Shown: piece after piece, positions 44,632-55,808 of the stretch | Position numbering within the stretch: position 1 is the stretch's first letter | How the letters are laid out: each line of letters begins with the position of its first letter | Origin: Eucommia ulmoides | Taxonomy: Eukaryota; Streptophyta; Magnoliopsida; Garryales; Eucommiaceae | Assembly: GCA_016647705.1 (NCBI GenBank) | Contig: CM028333.1 | Coordinates: 19,775,743-19,839,742, forward strand | Reading direction: 5' to 3' | DNA length: 64,000 bases | Made by a program: the position numbers and the translations under genes | Notes under the pieces: model-generated | What the model was told of the DNA's origin: nothing | Database searches by the model: none | The model's input: the letters and a program-made list of their open reading frames with translations, nothing else

Positions 44632-46232
44632 TGATAGGTGTGATTTACCTACATATTTCCAAATCGGTTTTGTTAGTTTTAGAGTAGTTTTTATATTTAT
44701 TTTATTACGTTTTAATTAGTTTTTATAATTTTTGAATAATTAGGTGTGTAGGGCAAAAAGATAGGAAACTGGAGCGAAAACAATGAGATGGAACCAAGAA
44801 CGATTGAAGAACGGTGGAAAAACGAACAAGGCAACAATATTATGAAAGAAGCCCACCGCCGCGACGTCCTGACCTCCGTCGCGGCGATGAAAATGCAGAG
44901 AATAACTTATCCTTGCTGAACATCTATCGCCATGGCACGAGACCACCGCCGTGGCGCTGGAGATGTAGGATGTCAACCTAATCCACCGTCTTCTTCATCG
45001 CCGAGGCGATCAGCCAACCGACCTACTCACTGCCGCGGCAGTGGCCTCTTCATAGATTTAGATATTTATTTTAGATATTTTGCCTATTTAAACCTCTCTC
45101 CTCTCCTCTCCTTTGCTCTCTCTAGCCATTTGAGGCCCTTAGAATATATCTAAGGGTAGGTAGAGAAGTTTTAGAGGGGGAGCTCACATCTCGAGGTGGA
45201 GGAAGACGGTGGAGCGATAGTTGAACGGTTCTTAGCAACAAATCTTCGGATGAGGCTAAGTTCTTCATTTTCTTCCCTCATTTATTTAACTTAGGATTTT
45301 GTGAGCATGTTTAACTCGTTCTTATTTGTAAATACGGTTATGGCCGTTAGTTAAACGTAGATTGTATAGGGATTAACAATATATTTATAAATATATGTTT
45401 CGAATGATTTCGGTGTTGCGTTTATGTTTGTTCTTCGAAGTTTGATAGTGTTTATCATATTGTTATGTTTATTATGCTTAGATAGATATATCAAGAATAC
45501 GGGGTTTGACACTTGAGAGAGGTAACCCCGGATTCGGACTAAAGTAAACATAACGCTAATCGATGACGTTGGGGGCAAGACTCACATGACCTAGGGTCGT
45601 TAAGACGTTGAGGGAGACTTCTTCGTTGACTCGAAGTCATGTATTCCACTGTCTGACACTTGGGAGAGGTGGCGGTATAGTTTTTGAACTGAGATTGTCG
45701 ACAGGGTAAACACAATGTGACGATCCAATGACCCGGTCGGGAGTTGGATTGTATGTAATCAATGACGTTGGGGCGAGACTCACGTGACCTAGTGTCATTA
45801 AGACATTGAGGGGGATTTTTTCGTTGACACGAATTCGCGTTATATCCCTCGTCTTACACTTGGGAGATATGGCGGGGGAGTTTACGAACTGAGATTGTCA
45901 AATAGGTTGAACATCGTAAACGTAAGTTAATCGTGATCGAACACGTATTTGTAAACCGAGTTAATCCCTAGACAATTATTTCCCCTAAAACATCTCATTA
46001 TATTATTATAGATTAAATTAGGTTATATTAGTATTAATATTAATAAATTAAATACATTTATTTTTAACCTAGATAAAGTTAGGTCATGATAAACACGGTA
46101 CTCGATAATAACGAACACCAATCCCTGTGGATACGATACCCGATCTTAAACGATCACACTATACTAAAAATTTGACCTCGTACACTTGCAAGTAGTTAAT
46201 ACGTGAGCGCGTAACAAACACTTTGCCGTACA
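44632..46232 (+). repeat. LARD-1 3' LTR
   Basis: Starts TGATAGGTGTGATT and ends CTTTGCCGTACA. It aligns to the 5' LTR along its full length with scattered substitutions, so the insertion is not recent. Several palindromes are decayed here (CCGCCGCGACGT near 44857; CTGCCGCGGCAG near 45030). TATA-like TATTTAAA is at about 45084. Confidence 0.9.
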
Positions 46233-47384
46233 AGATGCTGAAGGAGTAAGTTTTGAATATCCTTAGGATCAGAAAGAGTACAACCTTGTTTATCCTTTAA
46301 GGACTTAATATGCCTCTTAGATCTTTGCTCTTTGACTGTGGCATGAAAAAGACTTAGTAATGACATCCCCTTCTTTAAGCCATTTATAACCATATTTTTT
46401 CTTTCGAAAAGCCTCTTCCACCTTGATCGCATGTTTGTGCTCAGTAGTGACTTTATTATATTCAATCCAATTTTCAGCAGAATCATCATTGAGGCAAATT
46501 TGTTCTAGTCTGGAGACCTCAAATTCATCAATTTGGGCAACATTGATGATATTACCATAAAAAAGAGTTACTTCACAGTTTGAGCATAGTTTTGAGAGAT
46601 TTCAGTTTGTAAGCAACTATTGAAATTGCAGAACCATTATAAGGCTTATTACAATGAGAAGCAACTATAGAGATGAACTCTGGATTTTTGCACCAAAAGT
46701 GCCAAAATTTGAAAGGAATAGGACTATTAGAATGATGAGAGGAAATAGACAAGACATAAGGAAAATGATCAGAACTAGTTTTAGGTAAATGAGACACAAT
46801 GGTATTGAAAATTTGAGAAAGCCAAGCATGGTTGATAAAAGATCAATCAATTCTGCTCCATTTTTTGGAAGCACCCATTTTAGAGCCTGTGAATGAAACA
46901 TTGATCATACCACAAGATTGTATGCAATTGTTGAACTCAAGAGTATTAAGTTGAGAAAAGGCAATGTAACCTCTCATATATTCTAAGTAAGAGTAATAAT
47001 TGAAATCCCCAAAGACAATGCAAGGATTCTAAATAGAAGGAATGAAAGATTCATGGTCATGCCACAAAGGCCTACTTTCAGGAAGGCTACGTTTAGCATA
47101 CACAACAACCAAGGTGAGATTTTGGGCTAGAAAATGATGAGTTAATTCAGAAAGAATAAGTTGCCGAGATGAGAAAGAAATGGAACAAGACAAAGGATTT
47201 TTCCAAAGCATCCAAATTTTGCTAGAAGAATTGGAATAAGAATTATCAAACCTCAGGAATTTGGTAAGGGAAAGGATGGCATCCATATTCTGCATTGGTG
47301 CCAAGATGATAAGAAATTGCAACCTATGAACTTTAATTAACTTTTTGAGTCTGAGCCTGGCAACCCCTTTAGAAGCTCCCCTAA
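46233..47384 (-). pseudogene. LINE endonuclease domain
   Basis: On the minus strand from 47384 the frame reads RGASKGVARLRLKKLIKVHR, LQFLIILAPMQ (usual NCRGA...KPDILxLxEP), then WKNPLSCSISFSSRQLILSE and TLVVVYAKRSL (usual VYA). Later pieces in other frames read SHLPKTSSDHFPYVLSISSH, the catalytic SDH motif near 46790, and FKFWHFWCKNPEFISIV. The C-terminal link WLKKGM/GD and KSLKDKQGCTLSDPKDIQNL leads to the reverse transcriptase across LARD-1. At least three frameshifts are present. The first residues of an apparent open frame beyond 47385 belong to the neighbouring LTR. Confidence 0.8.
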
Positions 47385-50300
47385 TGACGCACCCTAGTTT
47401 TTTTTTTGAAAGAAAAGGAAGTAGAGCACGGGAAGGAGAGGAAAACAAAGCTTAATTCCTCTCTCTCCCTCGAAATTTGTTCATTTTCAAAAATGAGTTT
47501 TCAGGGGTTTTTCTAGGTGGAAATTTTAACAATGTTCTTTGGGTCGGGATTTTGTTTTAAAAGGAGTCGCCGTCTAGCATGGGGTTAAATAGTGTATTAG
47601 GTCACCGAGATTTTAGAAATTCATTTTTATTTGAAAGTGACCCAAGTTTTGACTCAAAAATTGTTGATCTTTTACCAGAGATTTCTTTAAGTTCGAGGGT
47701 CAGTTATGCTCGGGGAAGGTGTTAAGCACCCCAAGACACCCTTCCGAAAATGGTTCTTCAATCTAAATAGATGTTCACGTTTAAACAATGTTCAAGTAAT
47801 TTCATTTGGTTTTGTTTAACAAAATAATTCCCGTTTTTATGTTTTTGTCTTTTTTATGCATTTTTATGTAAGGAAAGCATGTAAAAGTTAACTATCTATC
47901 AACAACAATAGATAAAACAGATTGAATAAAAAATATTTTTGTATTATGTTGATCGAACTTGTAAAGGTTGCCTACGTATCCTAGTTTTTACAGAGAATCA
48001 GTTCAAACTGTAGTTCATCTATTTAAGATGAACAAATTTTTTATTTAGGCAGGTGACCAAACCCGTACGTGGGTTGCCTACGTATCTTAGGTAGCTGAGA
48101 ATCAAGTCAACATGTAGTTCATCTAGAGATGGATTTTTTTTCTTTTTCTTTATTTTTATGAGATATGGACATGAATCACACCGATAATATGTGGATATTC
48201 ACATTTGATTTTGTCAAGAACACTCCGACCGTACTCACATGCTTAGGCAAGTTTATTGTTTAGGTTTAAGTTATTAGTTTAAAATGAAAAATAAATATAT
48301 AGTATATATGTCATTACTACTTGTAACTTAGAAAAAATGAAATGTTTCTGAAAAGGTACACACTTATCCTCGAAAGAATAAAGGTCCTCCATTTATTCTG
48401 AATTTTTAGCCACAAGGGTCTCAACGGAGTAGTATATATATAATGCCAATCCAGATCCTGATGACTTAGTGCTAGCTTGTGATCTAGACTATTTCAAAAA
48501 TGTAAAGTCAGTTGTTAGTAGTTAGTGGTTAGTAGTCGGTAATTAGAGTTTTGTTTTGAGTTTTTTGGAGTTCGGTTTCATGTGTTCTTGAGAGAGTCAA
48601 AGATGCTATACACAACTCATGGTGTGATTGATGTTTTTGTCATGTTCTTCATATGTTCTTTATGTTCTTCATATGTTCTTGACATATTTTGGATTTTTTG
48701 ACATATTTTGATGTTATTGACATGTTTTTGACGTTTTTGACTTGTTTCTTGACATATACACATGTACATGGAATATAAATCTAAGAACTAAACAAACATG
48801 CTATATACAAGCAATATAATAGTATTTAAGCTAAGATCAAAGGGTTTTTAAGAAGACTTACTTAACTTAGGAAATGATCTTTCCCTAAGTGATTTTCTTC
48901 TTCTCTTTCTTTGATCTTCTTGGTTGTTCTCGATCGTTCTTCGACAACTTCTTGAGATTTTTTTCAAGAGCCTCAAGAACACTTTTAGGAAGCCATTTTG
49001 ATAGAATTTTTGGGGTGTTTTTGGAATAGAAGGCTTGAGAATTCCCTAGACCCGAGAGAGAAATTCAAGACTAGAGAGAGAGTCCTGGATCAAGCCCTCC
49101 AAATTGAAAAAACAGGCTCCCTATTTATAGGCTCGGGGACCTTGCGTATTGGACAATGTGCAGGGTATCCTAGCATGCTCCTTAGGGGCTGTTTGGTCTA
49201 GGAGTGACCCTTTGATGTCTTGTAGTTTGATGGTTTTGGACGAATTTTGAAGTTTTACTACGATTTCCAAAGATTTTGTAATGATTACAAAATCTTAAAA
49301 TATCTTAGGTAATGGTTTCCAATCATTACTCATGATTGGTCATCATTAGCAATCATTACTTATGATTGGATTGCACATGGGATATTTATTGCTTGATGTG
49401 ACACTTTTTAGTTCGGTTTGCTTGCTAAGTACTAGTTACTCGAACTATTTCGGTTACTTTACATTTAATGCTTTGGAGGTTCAAAGAATGTAGTCTCTAT
49501 GTGTCATTTTGCATTTAATTCTTGATCATGAGACTTGATTTTATGGAAATTAAATGCCCTTTAATAGAATGGAATTGGTTCGGTTAGTCTTGTAACCGTT
49601 TAGTTACATTTCAAGTAAATTGGTTTCCTTGAGACATTTTGCTCAAAATATCTAGATAACTTGAAAATATTCTCCCAAGTTCATTCCAAGTATTAAATTC
49701 TTTATGGGAGGTTTGATTTTATGGCTCATTTAATGCTTGACTTGATGACAAACCGAATCAGTTAGATTTGTAACCGATAGTTACTTTTCAAGTAACTTGG
49801 ATTCTTCCTTAGATATTTTGGTATGAAATATCATGGAAATATCTTGTAATTTAATGATAATTTAATGACTCATTAAATTCTTAATGGAGTCCTTGATGTG
49901 ATGGGCTTTGAAGGCTAATCATGATGACTTCGGTTTGGTTGGTTTTGAACCGAGTCTTAAGTAGTAGTTACTTTGGGTAACTATACTTGTCATGATAATT
50001 CCATGGGTTTGATCAAGGTTTTAGGCTTGATTTTTGGAGTATTATTGCTTTAAATGAAAAAAATAGAAAAGTCTTTTTGGTGTTATGAAGACGAAACCGG
50101 TTATAGTAAATGTTTCAGGGGTCAAAATGGGTAACAAAGGTAATTTAGTGAAATGTCCCTACGTTGAAAGGTAGTAACTAATTTTTATTCATATTAAAGT
50201 TTTTTTTCATGAAAATCAACCTTTAATAATGTCATTTTAGTCCTCCTTAACGTTATATTTTTGTGGTTGACCCGAAACTTTTACTTATATTGAATTCAGT

Positions 50301-50459
50301 CAAATCGACAGTTTTATATTTTTCCTATGATTTTTTTTTGGTAGTATCCAATGTGATTTAAGGTATAAATTTATTCATTTTAAACCACAGTTTGAAGTTT
50401 ATCTGAACTTGTACTTTCTATCCGATACTAATTGGGAGGAACAAAATGTAGTGTCAACA
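47385..50459 (-). repeat. 3' LTR of element A (3075 bp)
   Basis: Reading the minus strand, it starts TGTTGACACTACATTTTGTT (at 50459) and ends GGGTGCGTCA (at 47385). Just before the start comes the purine run AAAGATGGGCAGT. A TATA box CTATAAATAG lies at 49140-49131. The R/U5 half has repeated GATACGTAGGCAACC phrases (near 47990 and 48090) and the GGTGCTTAACACCTTCCCC phrase. LTRs of this type are known in Tat/Ogre-like elements. The same family appears in segments at 56318-64000. Confidence 0.82.
49131..49140 (-). promoter_or_regulatory. TATA box of the element A LTR
   Basis: CTATAAATAG on the minus strand. Equivalent boxes lie at 56608-56617 (minus) and 62640-62649 (plus) in the related LTR segments, which helps to orient those pieces. 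Confidence 0.65.
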
Positions 50460-50630
50460 ACTGCCCATCTTTGTCATGCGAGTTTACTCGTAACGACAAA
50501 TAAGGAGATACATACATTTTGTTTCATAAGACATAAAATTTAAAAGACATGGATTTAAATTCGACTGAGCTAACACAATAGCGCTTTAGAACTTTGCTGC
50601 ATCTACCCTAGGAAAGTAGTGAAGAATTTC

Positions 50631-51298
50631 CTAGAGGATGGAGACATACCGATTCTAAGGATTACACTGGCTAAGGATTGTGACATACTGATCCTACCAC
50701 TCTATATTCCTAAAGGATGATGATAAATTGATCCTAGAGGATTACTTATGGGTAAGGATGGCGACATATTGAACCTACCAATCTACACTCCTAAAGAATG
50801 GAGACATACAGATCAAAATGATTACTACTAGGCAAGGATGGTGACATACCAATCCTACCACTCTACACTTGTAGACACCCTATTTTGACCCGCCAATTTA
50901 AGTTTTCAAAGTATCAAGTCTAAAGCACAAATTCAGATAATGTTTAAACTGATGTTTAGAGGAAGGAATGAAACTTTGTTTTCCTATTTTTATGATCTCT
51001 ATTTCCTCTTGATTCAAGGATATCAAGGTTACCTCAACATCCTAAAGGATGGCGACATACCGATCCTAGAGGATTACTACTTGGTAAAGATGGCGACATA
51101 CCAATCCTACCAATCTATCTTCCTAAAGGATGGCAACATACCGATCCTACATGATTACACTGGGTAAGGATAGCGAGATACATATCCTACCATTCTATCT
51201 TCCTAATGGATGATGATAAATCGATCCTAGAGGATTACTCCTAGGTAAGGATGGCGACACACCGATCTTACCATTCTATACTCCTAAAGAATGGTGAC
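50631..51298 (-). repeat. 80-bp tandem array in element A
   Basis: CCTAAAGGATGG-type phrases start units at 50631, 50710, 50790, 51042, 51122, 51202 and 51282, an 80-bp period. Within each unit the half-units GGATGGCGACATACCGATCC and GGTAAGGATGGCGACATACC are related, so the unit is a diverged dimer of about 40 bp. The array is interrupted at 50869-51030. It lies just inside the 3' LTR, like the 100-bp array of the Tat element. Confidence 0.85.
50869..51030 (+). repeat. LTR 5'-end fragment inside the 80-bp array
   Basis: TGTAGACACCCTATTTTGAC opens a stretch of about 160 bp that resembles the first part of the element A/D LTR, in the opposite orientation to element A (compare AAATTCAGATAATGTTTAAA with AAATTCAGATAAAGTTTAAA near 61266). 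It ends where the 80-bp units resume. Confidence 0.65.
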
Positions 51299-52757
51299 TG
51301 ATAGGTGTGAAAAAACTATCTATTTCAAAACTGAATTTATTAGTTTTCAAGCATATTAGTTATATTTAATATTGTTTTAGTGTAAAACAGGTGAAGGGAC
51401 GTTAACGGGCGATAAACAAGTGAAAACAGTAGAGAAACGGTAAACAAAACGTGAAGAATAAGGTTTCGGTGCATAAAGACCACCGCTTAGGCGGAAGTTC
51501 CACCGCCTAGGCAGAAAAAAGACAGAATGTTGGAGTGCTGAAGGGCTGAACCACCACTTAGGTGAGAAAACGATAGATTATTATGCCAGCAGCCACCGCC
51601 TAGGCGAATAAACCACCGCCTAGGCGAAGATCCGACAGAGGCTTAAACCGACTTAAACCACTGCCTAAACGGTGACCCACCGCTTAGGCGGTGACACTTT
51701 GCACAGAAATATCTATTTTTAGATATTTTGAAGATATTTTCCAAACCTTGCCTATTAAACCCTTTTCTCTCCCAATTGTTAAAGAGGCTAGAAGAACTAG
51801 AGAGGCTCGGTTGATATTTGGAGAGCCTCTTTCACCTTAGTTAGGCTTAGATAATTTAGAAAGTAGATTAGATTAGTTTTAGGAAGTGTTTTTGTCCATT
51901 TCTTGAAGAGCTAGAAGAAGAAGTTCATCAATGGAGAAGATGAAGCTCGGGAGGATTGTTCTTTGGCGAAAGTGGACTACTCCACTTAGAGATTTGATCT
52001 TTCTTCCCTTGTTTCAATCTTTGTACTTAATGTTTATTGTTGATATTGATGATATCCTTTTGATTTAATGTTGTATTGGCTAAGAACATGTTAGTTTAAT
52101 TAAAGATTAGTTAGGGAAATATGTAATTGTGTAAATACTCGTTTGGTTTAATATATGTTTCTTTAACGGTTGTTGCATTTAAGTCTGATTGTGTTTGTCA
52201 TTTGATGACAATCTTAGTATGCTTGTAATGGTATTAGGGTTGGATTTGAGAAACTAGGGTTTGACACTCGGGAGAGGTAACCCTAGATTCGGACTATGGT
52301 AAACACATCGTTACGACCTAACGACCTGGGAGGGCGTTAGTTAATGTGCAATCGATGACGTTGGGTCAAGACTCACGCAGCCTAGAGTCGTTATGACATT
52401 GAGAGGGACCTCTTCGTCGACACGAAGTCGCGTATTCCCTTGTCTTACACTCGGAAGAAGTGGCGGAGGAGTTTACGAACCGAGATTGTTAGATACCTAA
52501 ACTCCGTTATTGTTAACTAAACGAAATCAAACATGTATTAAGTGAACAAAATCAATCCCTAATTGTAGTTTAGCTTAGTTTAATTTTAAATCATGTCTTT
52601 AATCGTCAGGATAACATGAGACTACGTAAATTGCGGTATTCAATTATTCACACTTTTCTCTGTAGGAACGATATCCGATCTTCAAGATCCATTATATTAA
52701 AACTTAAATCTCGTATACTTGCGAGAGTAAGTAGCGGTATATTTTACACCCCTACTA
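51299..52757 (+). repeat. LARD-2 5' LTR
   Basis: Starts TGATAGGTGTGAAAAAAC and ends TTTTACACCCCTACTA; the end is a near inverted copy of the start, with the final CA lost. GC-rich palindromes lie at 51483-51494 and 51680-51691 (CCGCTTAGGCGG), 51503-51514, 51596-51607 and 51616-51627. A TATA-like CCTATTAAACCC is near 51751. U5 contains TTTGACACTCGGGAGAGGTA, shared with the other copies. Confidence 0.88.
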
Positions 52758-52763
52758 AGTTTT

Positions 52764-52781
52764 TGGCGCCGTTGCCAGGGA
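52764..52781 (+). other. Primer binding site of LARD-2 (tRNA-Asp)
   Basis: TGGCGCCGTTGCCAGGGA matches the plant tRNA-Asp 3' end complement at 17 of 18 positions and lies six bases after the LTR. Confidence 0.85.
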
Positions 52782-53503
52782 ATTATGTGAATTTTAAGTT
52801 GATATTGCGACTAAGTGGTCGATTGTTAATCCTGATATTTATTTTGTTTTGTTTTTAATTTTAATTTTTGTTTTATTGTGTTCATGTGATTAAGCCGTGC
52901 GAGAAACGATGAAGAATATTGGAATTCTTAATTCTCAATCCCGAGATCAAGCTTATACTGAAAATGATAAGGACTGAAAGGAGAAGCCAACTTCAAGCCA
53001 TGATCTTGATCTGACTGAGCATTTGAGCCCAAATTCCTTGTCTATGGGGAATTTTGGTGAAAAATACTTAGTGACACGAAAGTCCAGCTGGGGACGGTAA
53101 AACAAGCGCTATATTTGTTTTTGAAATGAAACTTAGGGTATTAAATTACCCGATTTTTGTTACTATTTATTTGATCATTTATTCTTTTTGGAAGCCGGTA
53201 TAGCTTCGGAACGTGTTCGGAAGTGAATTTAGGAGTGTGGATGCTTGGGGAAGTGTTCTAAGTTTAAACACGTTGAACAAGCATAGTGGAAACGTACGGG
53301 GTAGAGCCGTATTTTGAAAATTTAAGAAAAACATGAAAGTAGGAGCTGCAGGCCCACCGCCTAGGCGGTAAAAATACATGATGCAATAAATTTTGAAAAT
53401 ACGCTCCACCGCTTAGGTGGAAAAACCACTGCCTAGGTGGATTAGCAGCAGGACAAAATATTTTTCACACTGGTGTAAATTCGCCTAGGCGGATTAACGT
53501 CAG

Positions 53504-53558
<55 letters not shown>

Positions 53559-55808
53559 AAGGGCTCTACCACCTAAGCGGTGGACCTTCTGCAGTGAAAC
53601 AGAACCCGTTCGTTCAAAAATTGAAAATCGCAAGACTCCTTCCCCCAAAACCTCCACTTTCTCTCTAAAACCTCACTTCCAAACCATTCCAATACTAAAA
53701 ATCATCATTCCATTACAAAATTTGTGATTTCCACCCCGAATCATCTACCACAAATCAATTTTCAATCCCATTTTCGCGATTTTCTTTATCACTTTGGGAT
53801 TTTGATTTGATTTTTGATGAAAACTTAGTTTCTATGGATTGTTAAATTGTGTGAAACAAAATTGCATGCTATATTGTTCATATTTTGTTGAAACGTTGTG
53901 ATTAGTGTGTGCGCTAGATCAAATCCACAGGTTCATGTGAGACCACTTCGTCATTGCCGCCACACTTTTTGCAACCGCCACAATTTTCATTCCGACTTGA
54001 TAGTGGTGGAGAGGAATTCCTTGTAAGGTGAACAGTAGGGAATAAGTCTTATTCCCTAGATATGTGTTCAACCCATTTTGTATGCATGAATGCTATATGT
54101 TTATTGGGTTCGCTGATAGTGGAACGCTTCTTTTGATTCAAGCATGTATTGGGATGGAATGGATGAATAGTTTAGTGGATGTTCATCCATTTTGATTTTT
54201 TTTGTAGAAAAGGATGAACTATTATTATTTTTTTGAACAAAATGCAAAAAAAAAAATTGATGTACAAATTTATGTTTATGTATGTATTTTATTATTATAA
54301 TGAATGTTTTAGTTTTTAAAATTTTAGTTTAGTGAGTTTAATTTTTGTTTTTGCATGTGTAGTGTTAGATTAATTTATGTATTTTAGTATTAGATTTAGT
54401 TTAGAATTGTGTATGTTTGAAGTTATATTAGTATGTTTAGTTGTTGAGTTCATTTGGGCCAATACTCGATGATGAGAATTATCCCTTAATTGCATATTGC
54501 GGTCGGAGGTAATACCTTCCTTGTGTGTTTTGTGTGCTTAACATGTTGATTGGGTAAAAAGTATCTCGATCCTAAAATCGCACGACATTTGAACTCATTG
54601 TGTAATTATCTGAACGATTAGACGCTGATTATTCAATATTAAGCTCATGATAGAAAATAAGGAGACTAGAACTTGATTTGGGGGAAACTTGAGGCAGAAT
54701 CCTAGGTAAGGTAATTCCGAAGACATGATTTAGGCCGTCATTTTTTCGCTTGAACCGTTGTAGTTAACCTGAAAATTTACATTCCTTATTTTCCCTATTG
54801 AAGCCGATAACGTAATCTATTCTGAAAACGTTCAAATACTCCTTTCATTTAAATTTTTCCTAAACCAATGTCGCTAAGCCTGATTTTCAAAATTGAGTGA
54901 AATAAAGTGAGCGGTAGGGATTCTGATAAATTTTTATTGATTCGATATTAGTGTATTCACTTGTTACTTTTGTTTTTCTTTTTGCACGCTCCTAAAATAA
55001 GTTTGGGGGTGTGTTTCTATAATTTCTTTTTTACATATTCCTAAAATTTTATAAATTCGAATAAGTTTGGGGGTGTGTTTCTCTAACTTCTTTTTGCACT
55101 CTCCTAAAACTGTAATAATTCAAATTAATTTAAGAATATATTTTTTAAAAAAAAAAAAAAAAAAAAACACAAACGAGATTATAGTTTTGATTTTCTTTTC
55201 TTTGGACAAGTGAATACAAAGATCTTTAATTCTCATTCAGAGTTGTATTCTAAGAATGTGGGGTTATGAGAGAGGATAGCGACAAGCGATTTTACCTCGG
55301 ATATCGTTCAATTCAAACGATTATCTATTTTCAATTCCAATGATACCCGTGGTCGTTCTCCAAAGCCAAACCAACCCCTATTGATCTCTGTGAATATCCG
55401 AGCCTACATTAGTGGATAGTAGACTCCAATCAAGCGTATGGTTTTCCTGAATCCTTCAACAGTTTAAGTTATGAGCTTAACGATTGAATAATCCAATTCG
55501 GTATTTGAATAGTTACACATTTGAGTTCTTACACACACACTTCAAATGGATCTAGAATGGTTTTTATTGATATTGATCGTTGAAATTCTAGAACACCACT
55601 TGGTGTAGGTTACCTCCCGAACTTAATCAGATTTAGGGATGTTGAGAGAGGAACAAATTGGTCCTTTCGATTGAACTTTATATTTACATGCATATACTTC
55701 TTTAGTATTAGTTTAGTTTTTCATTTTTAGTTGGTTAGTCTATTAGTTAGTTTAGTTTAGTGTTAGTGTTTTGCTCGAGGACTAACAAAATTCTAAGTTT
55801 GGACGTAT
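52782..55808 (+). other. LARD-2 internal region, non-coding
   Basis: No coding domain. A further cluster of palindromes lies at 53350-53590, including the perfect CCGCCTAGGCGG at 53357-53368. A run of 43 T (53509-53551) followed by 9 A stands next to it. The G-run phrase TAAGTTTGGGGGTGTGTTTC occurs twice (near 54999 and 55064), so a segment of about 65 bp is duplicated. From 54440 on, the sequence parallels LARD-1. Confidence 0.7.
53509..53551. repeat. T43 homopolymer followed by A9
   Basis: Forty-three T in a row, then nine A. Runs of this length are unstable and also prone to sequencing error. Confidence 0.9.

Larger units (their letters stand above)
41230..46232 (+). mobile_element. LARD-1: complete non-coding LTR retroelement
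   Basis: Two LTRs (41230-42810 and 44632-46232, 1581 and 1601 bp) flank an internal region of 1821 bp. A perfect 5-bp target duplication AGATG lies on both sides (41225-41229 and 46233-46237). A primer site follows the first LTR and a polypurine run precedes the second. The internal region has no retroviral domain and no long open frame, so the element must use proteins from an autonomous partner. It sits inside a LINE between endonuclease and reverse transcriptase. Removing it plus one duplication copy gives a continuous LINE reading frame, which confirms the borders. Confidence 0.92.
37395..47384 (-). mobile_element. L1-type LINE, interrupted by two insertions
   Basis: Read on the minus strand: endonuclease (from 47384), reverse transcriptase, zinc-knuckle-like zf-RVT region, RNase H (RVT_3 type) and a poly(A) at about 37414-37398 (T-run on the plus strand). 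The order is that of plant L1 LINEs. LARD-1 separates endonuclease from reverse transcriptase, and an LTR-like block (about 37936-39110) separates zf-RVT from RNase H. At the 5' end a long LTR abuts it at 47385, removing ORF1 and the start of the endonuclease. Frames contain stops throughout. Confidence 0.85.
47385..51298 (-). mobile_element. 3' part of a long-LTR retrotransposon (element A)
   Basis: On the minus strand the order is tandem-repeat internal DNA, polypurine run, then a 3.07-kb 3' LTR ending at 47385. The internal part is cut at 51298 by LARD-2. The LTR inserted in LINE DNA; the five bases next to its end are CCTAA (47380-47384), the expected target copy, whose partner is not in view. 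No coding domain remains. Confidence 0.78.

Noticed and set aside
47385-47448. Start of a minus-strand open frame (MFSSPSRALLPFLSKKKLG) leading into the LINE endonuclease
   Set aside because: These codons are LTR A sequence; the LINE begins at 47384. The apparent N-terminus is a chimera of two elements.
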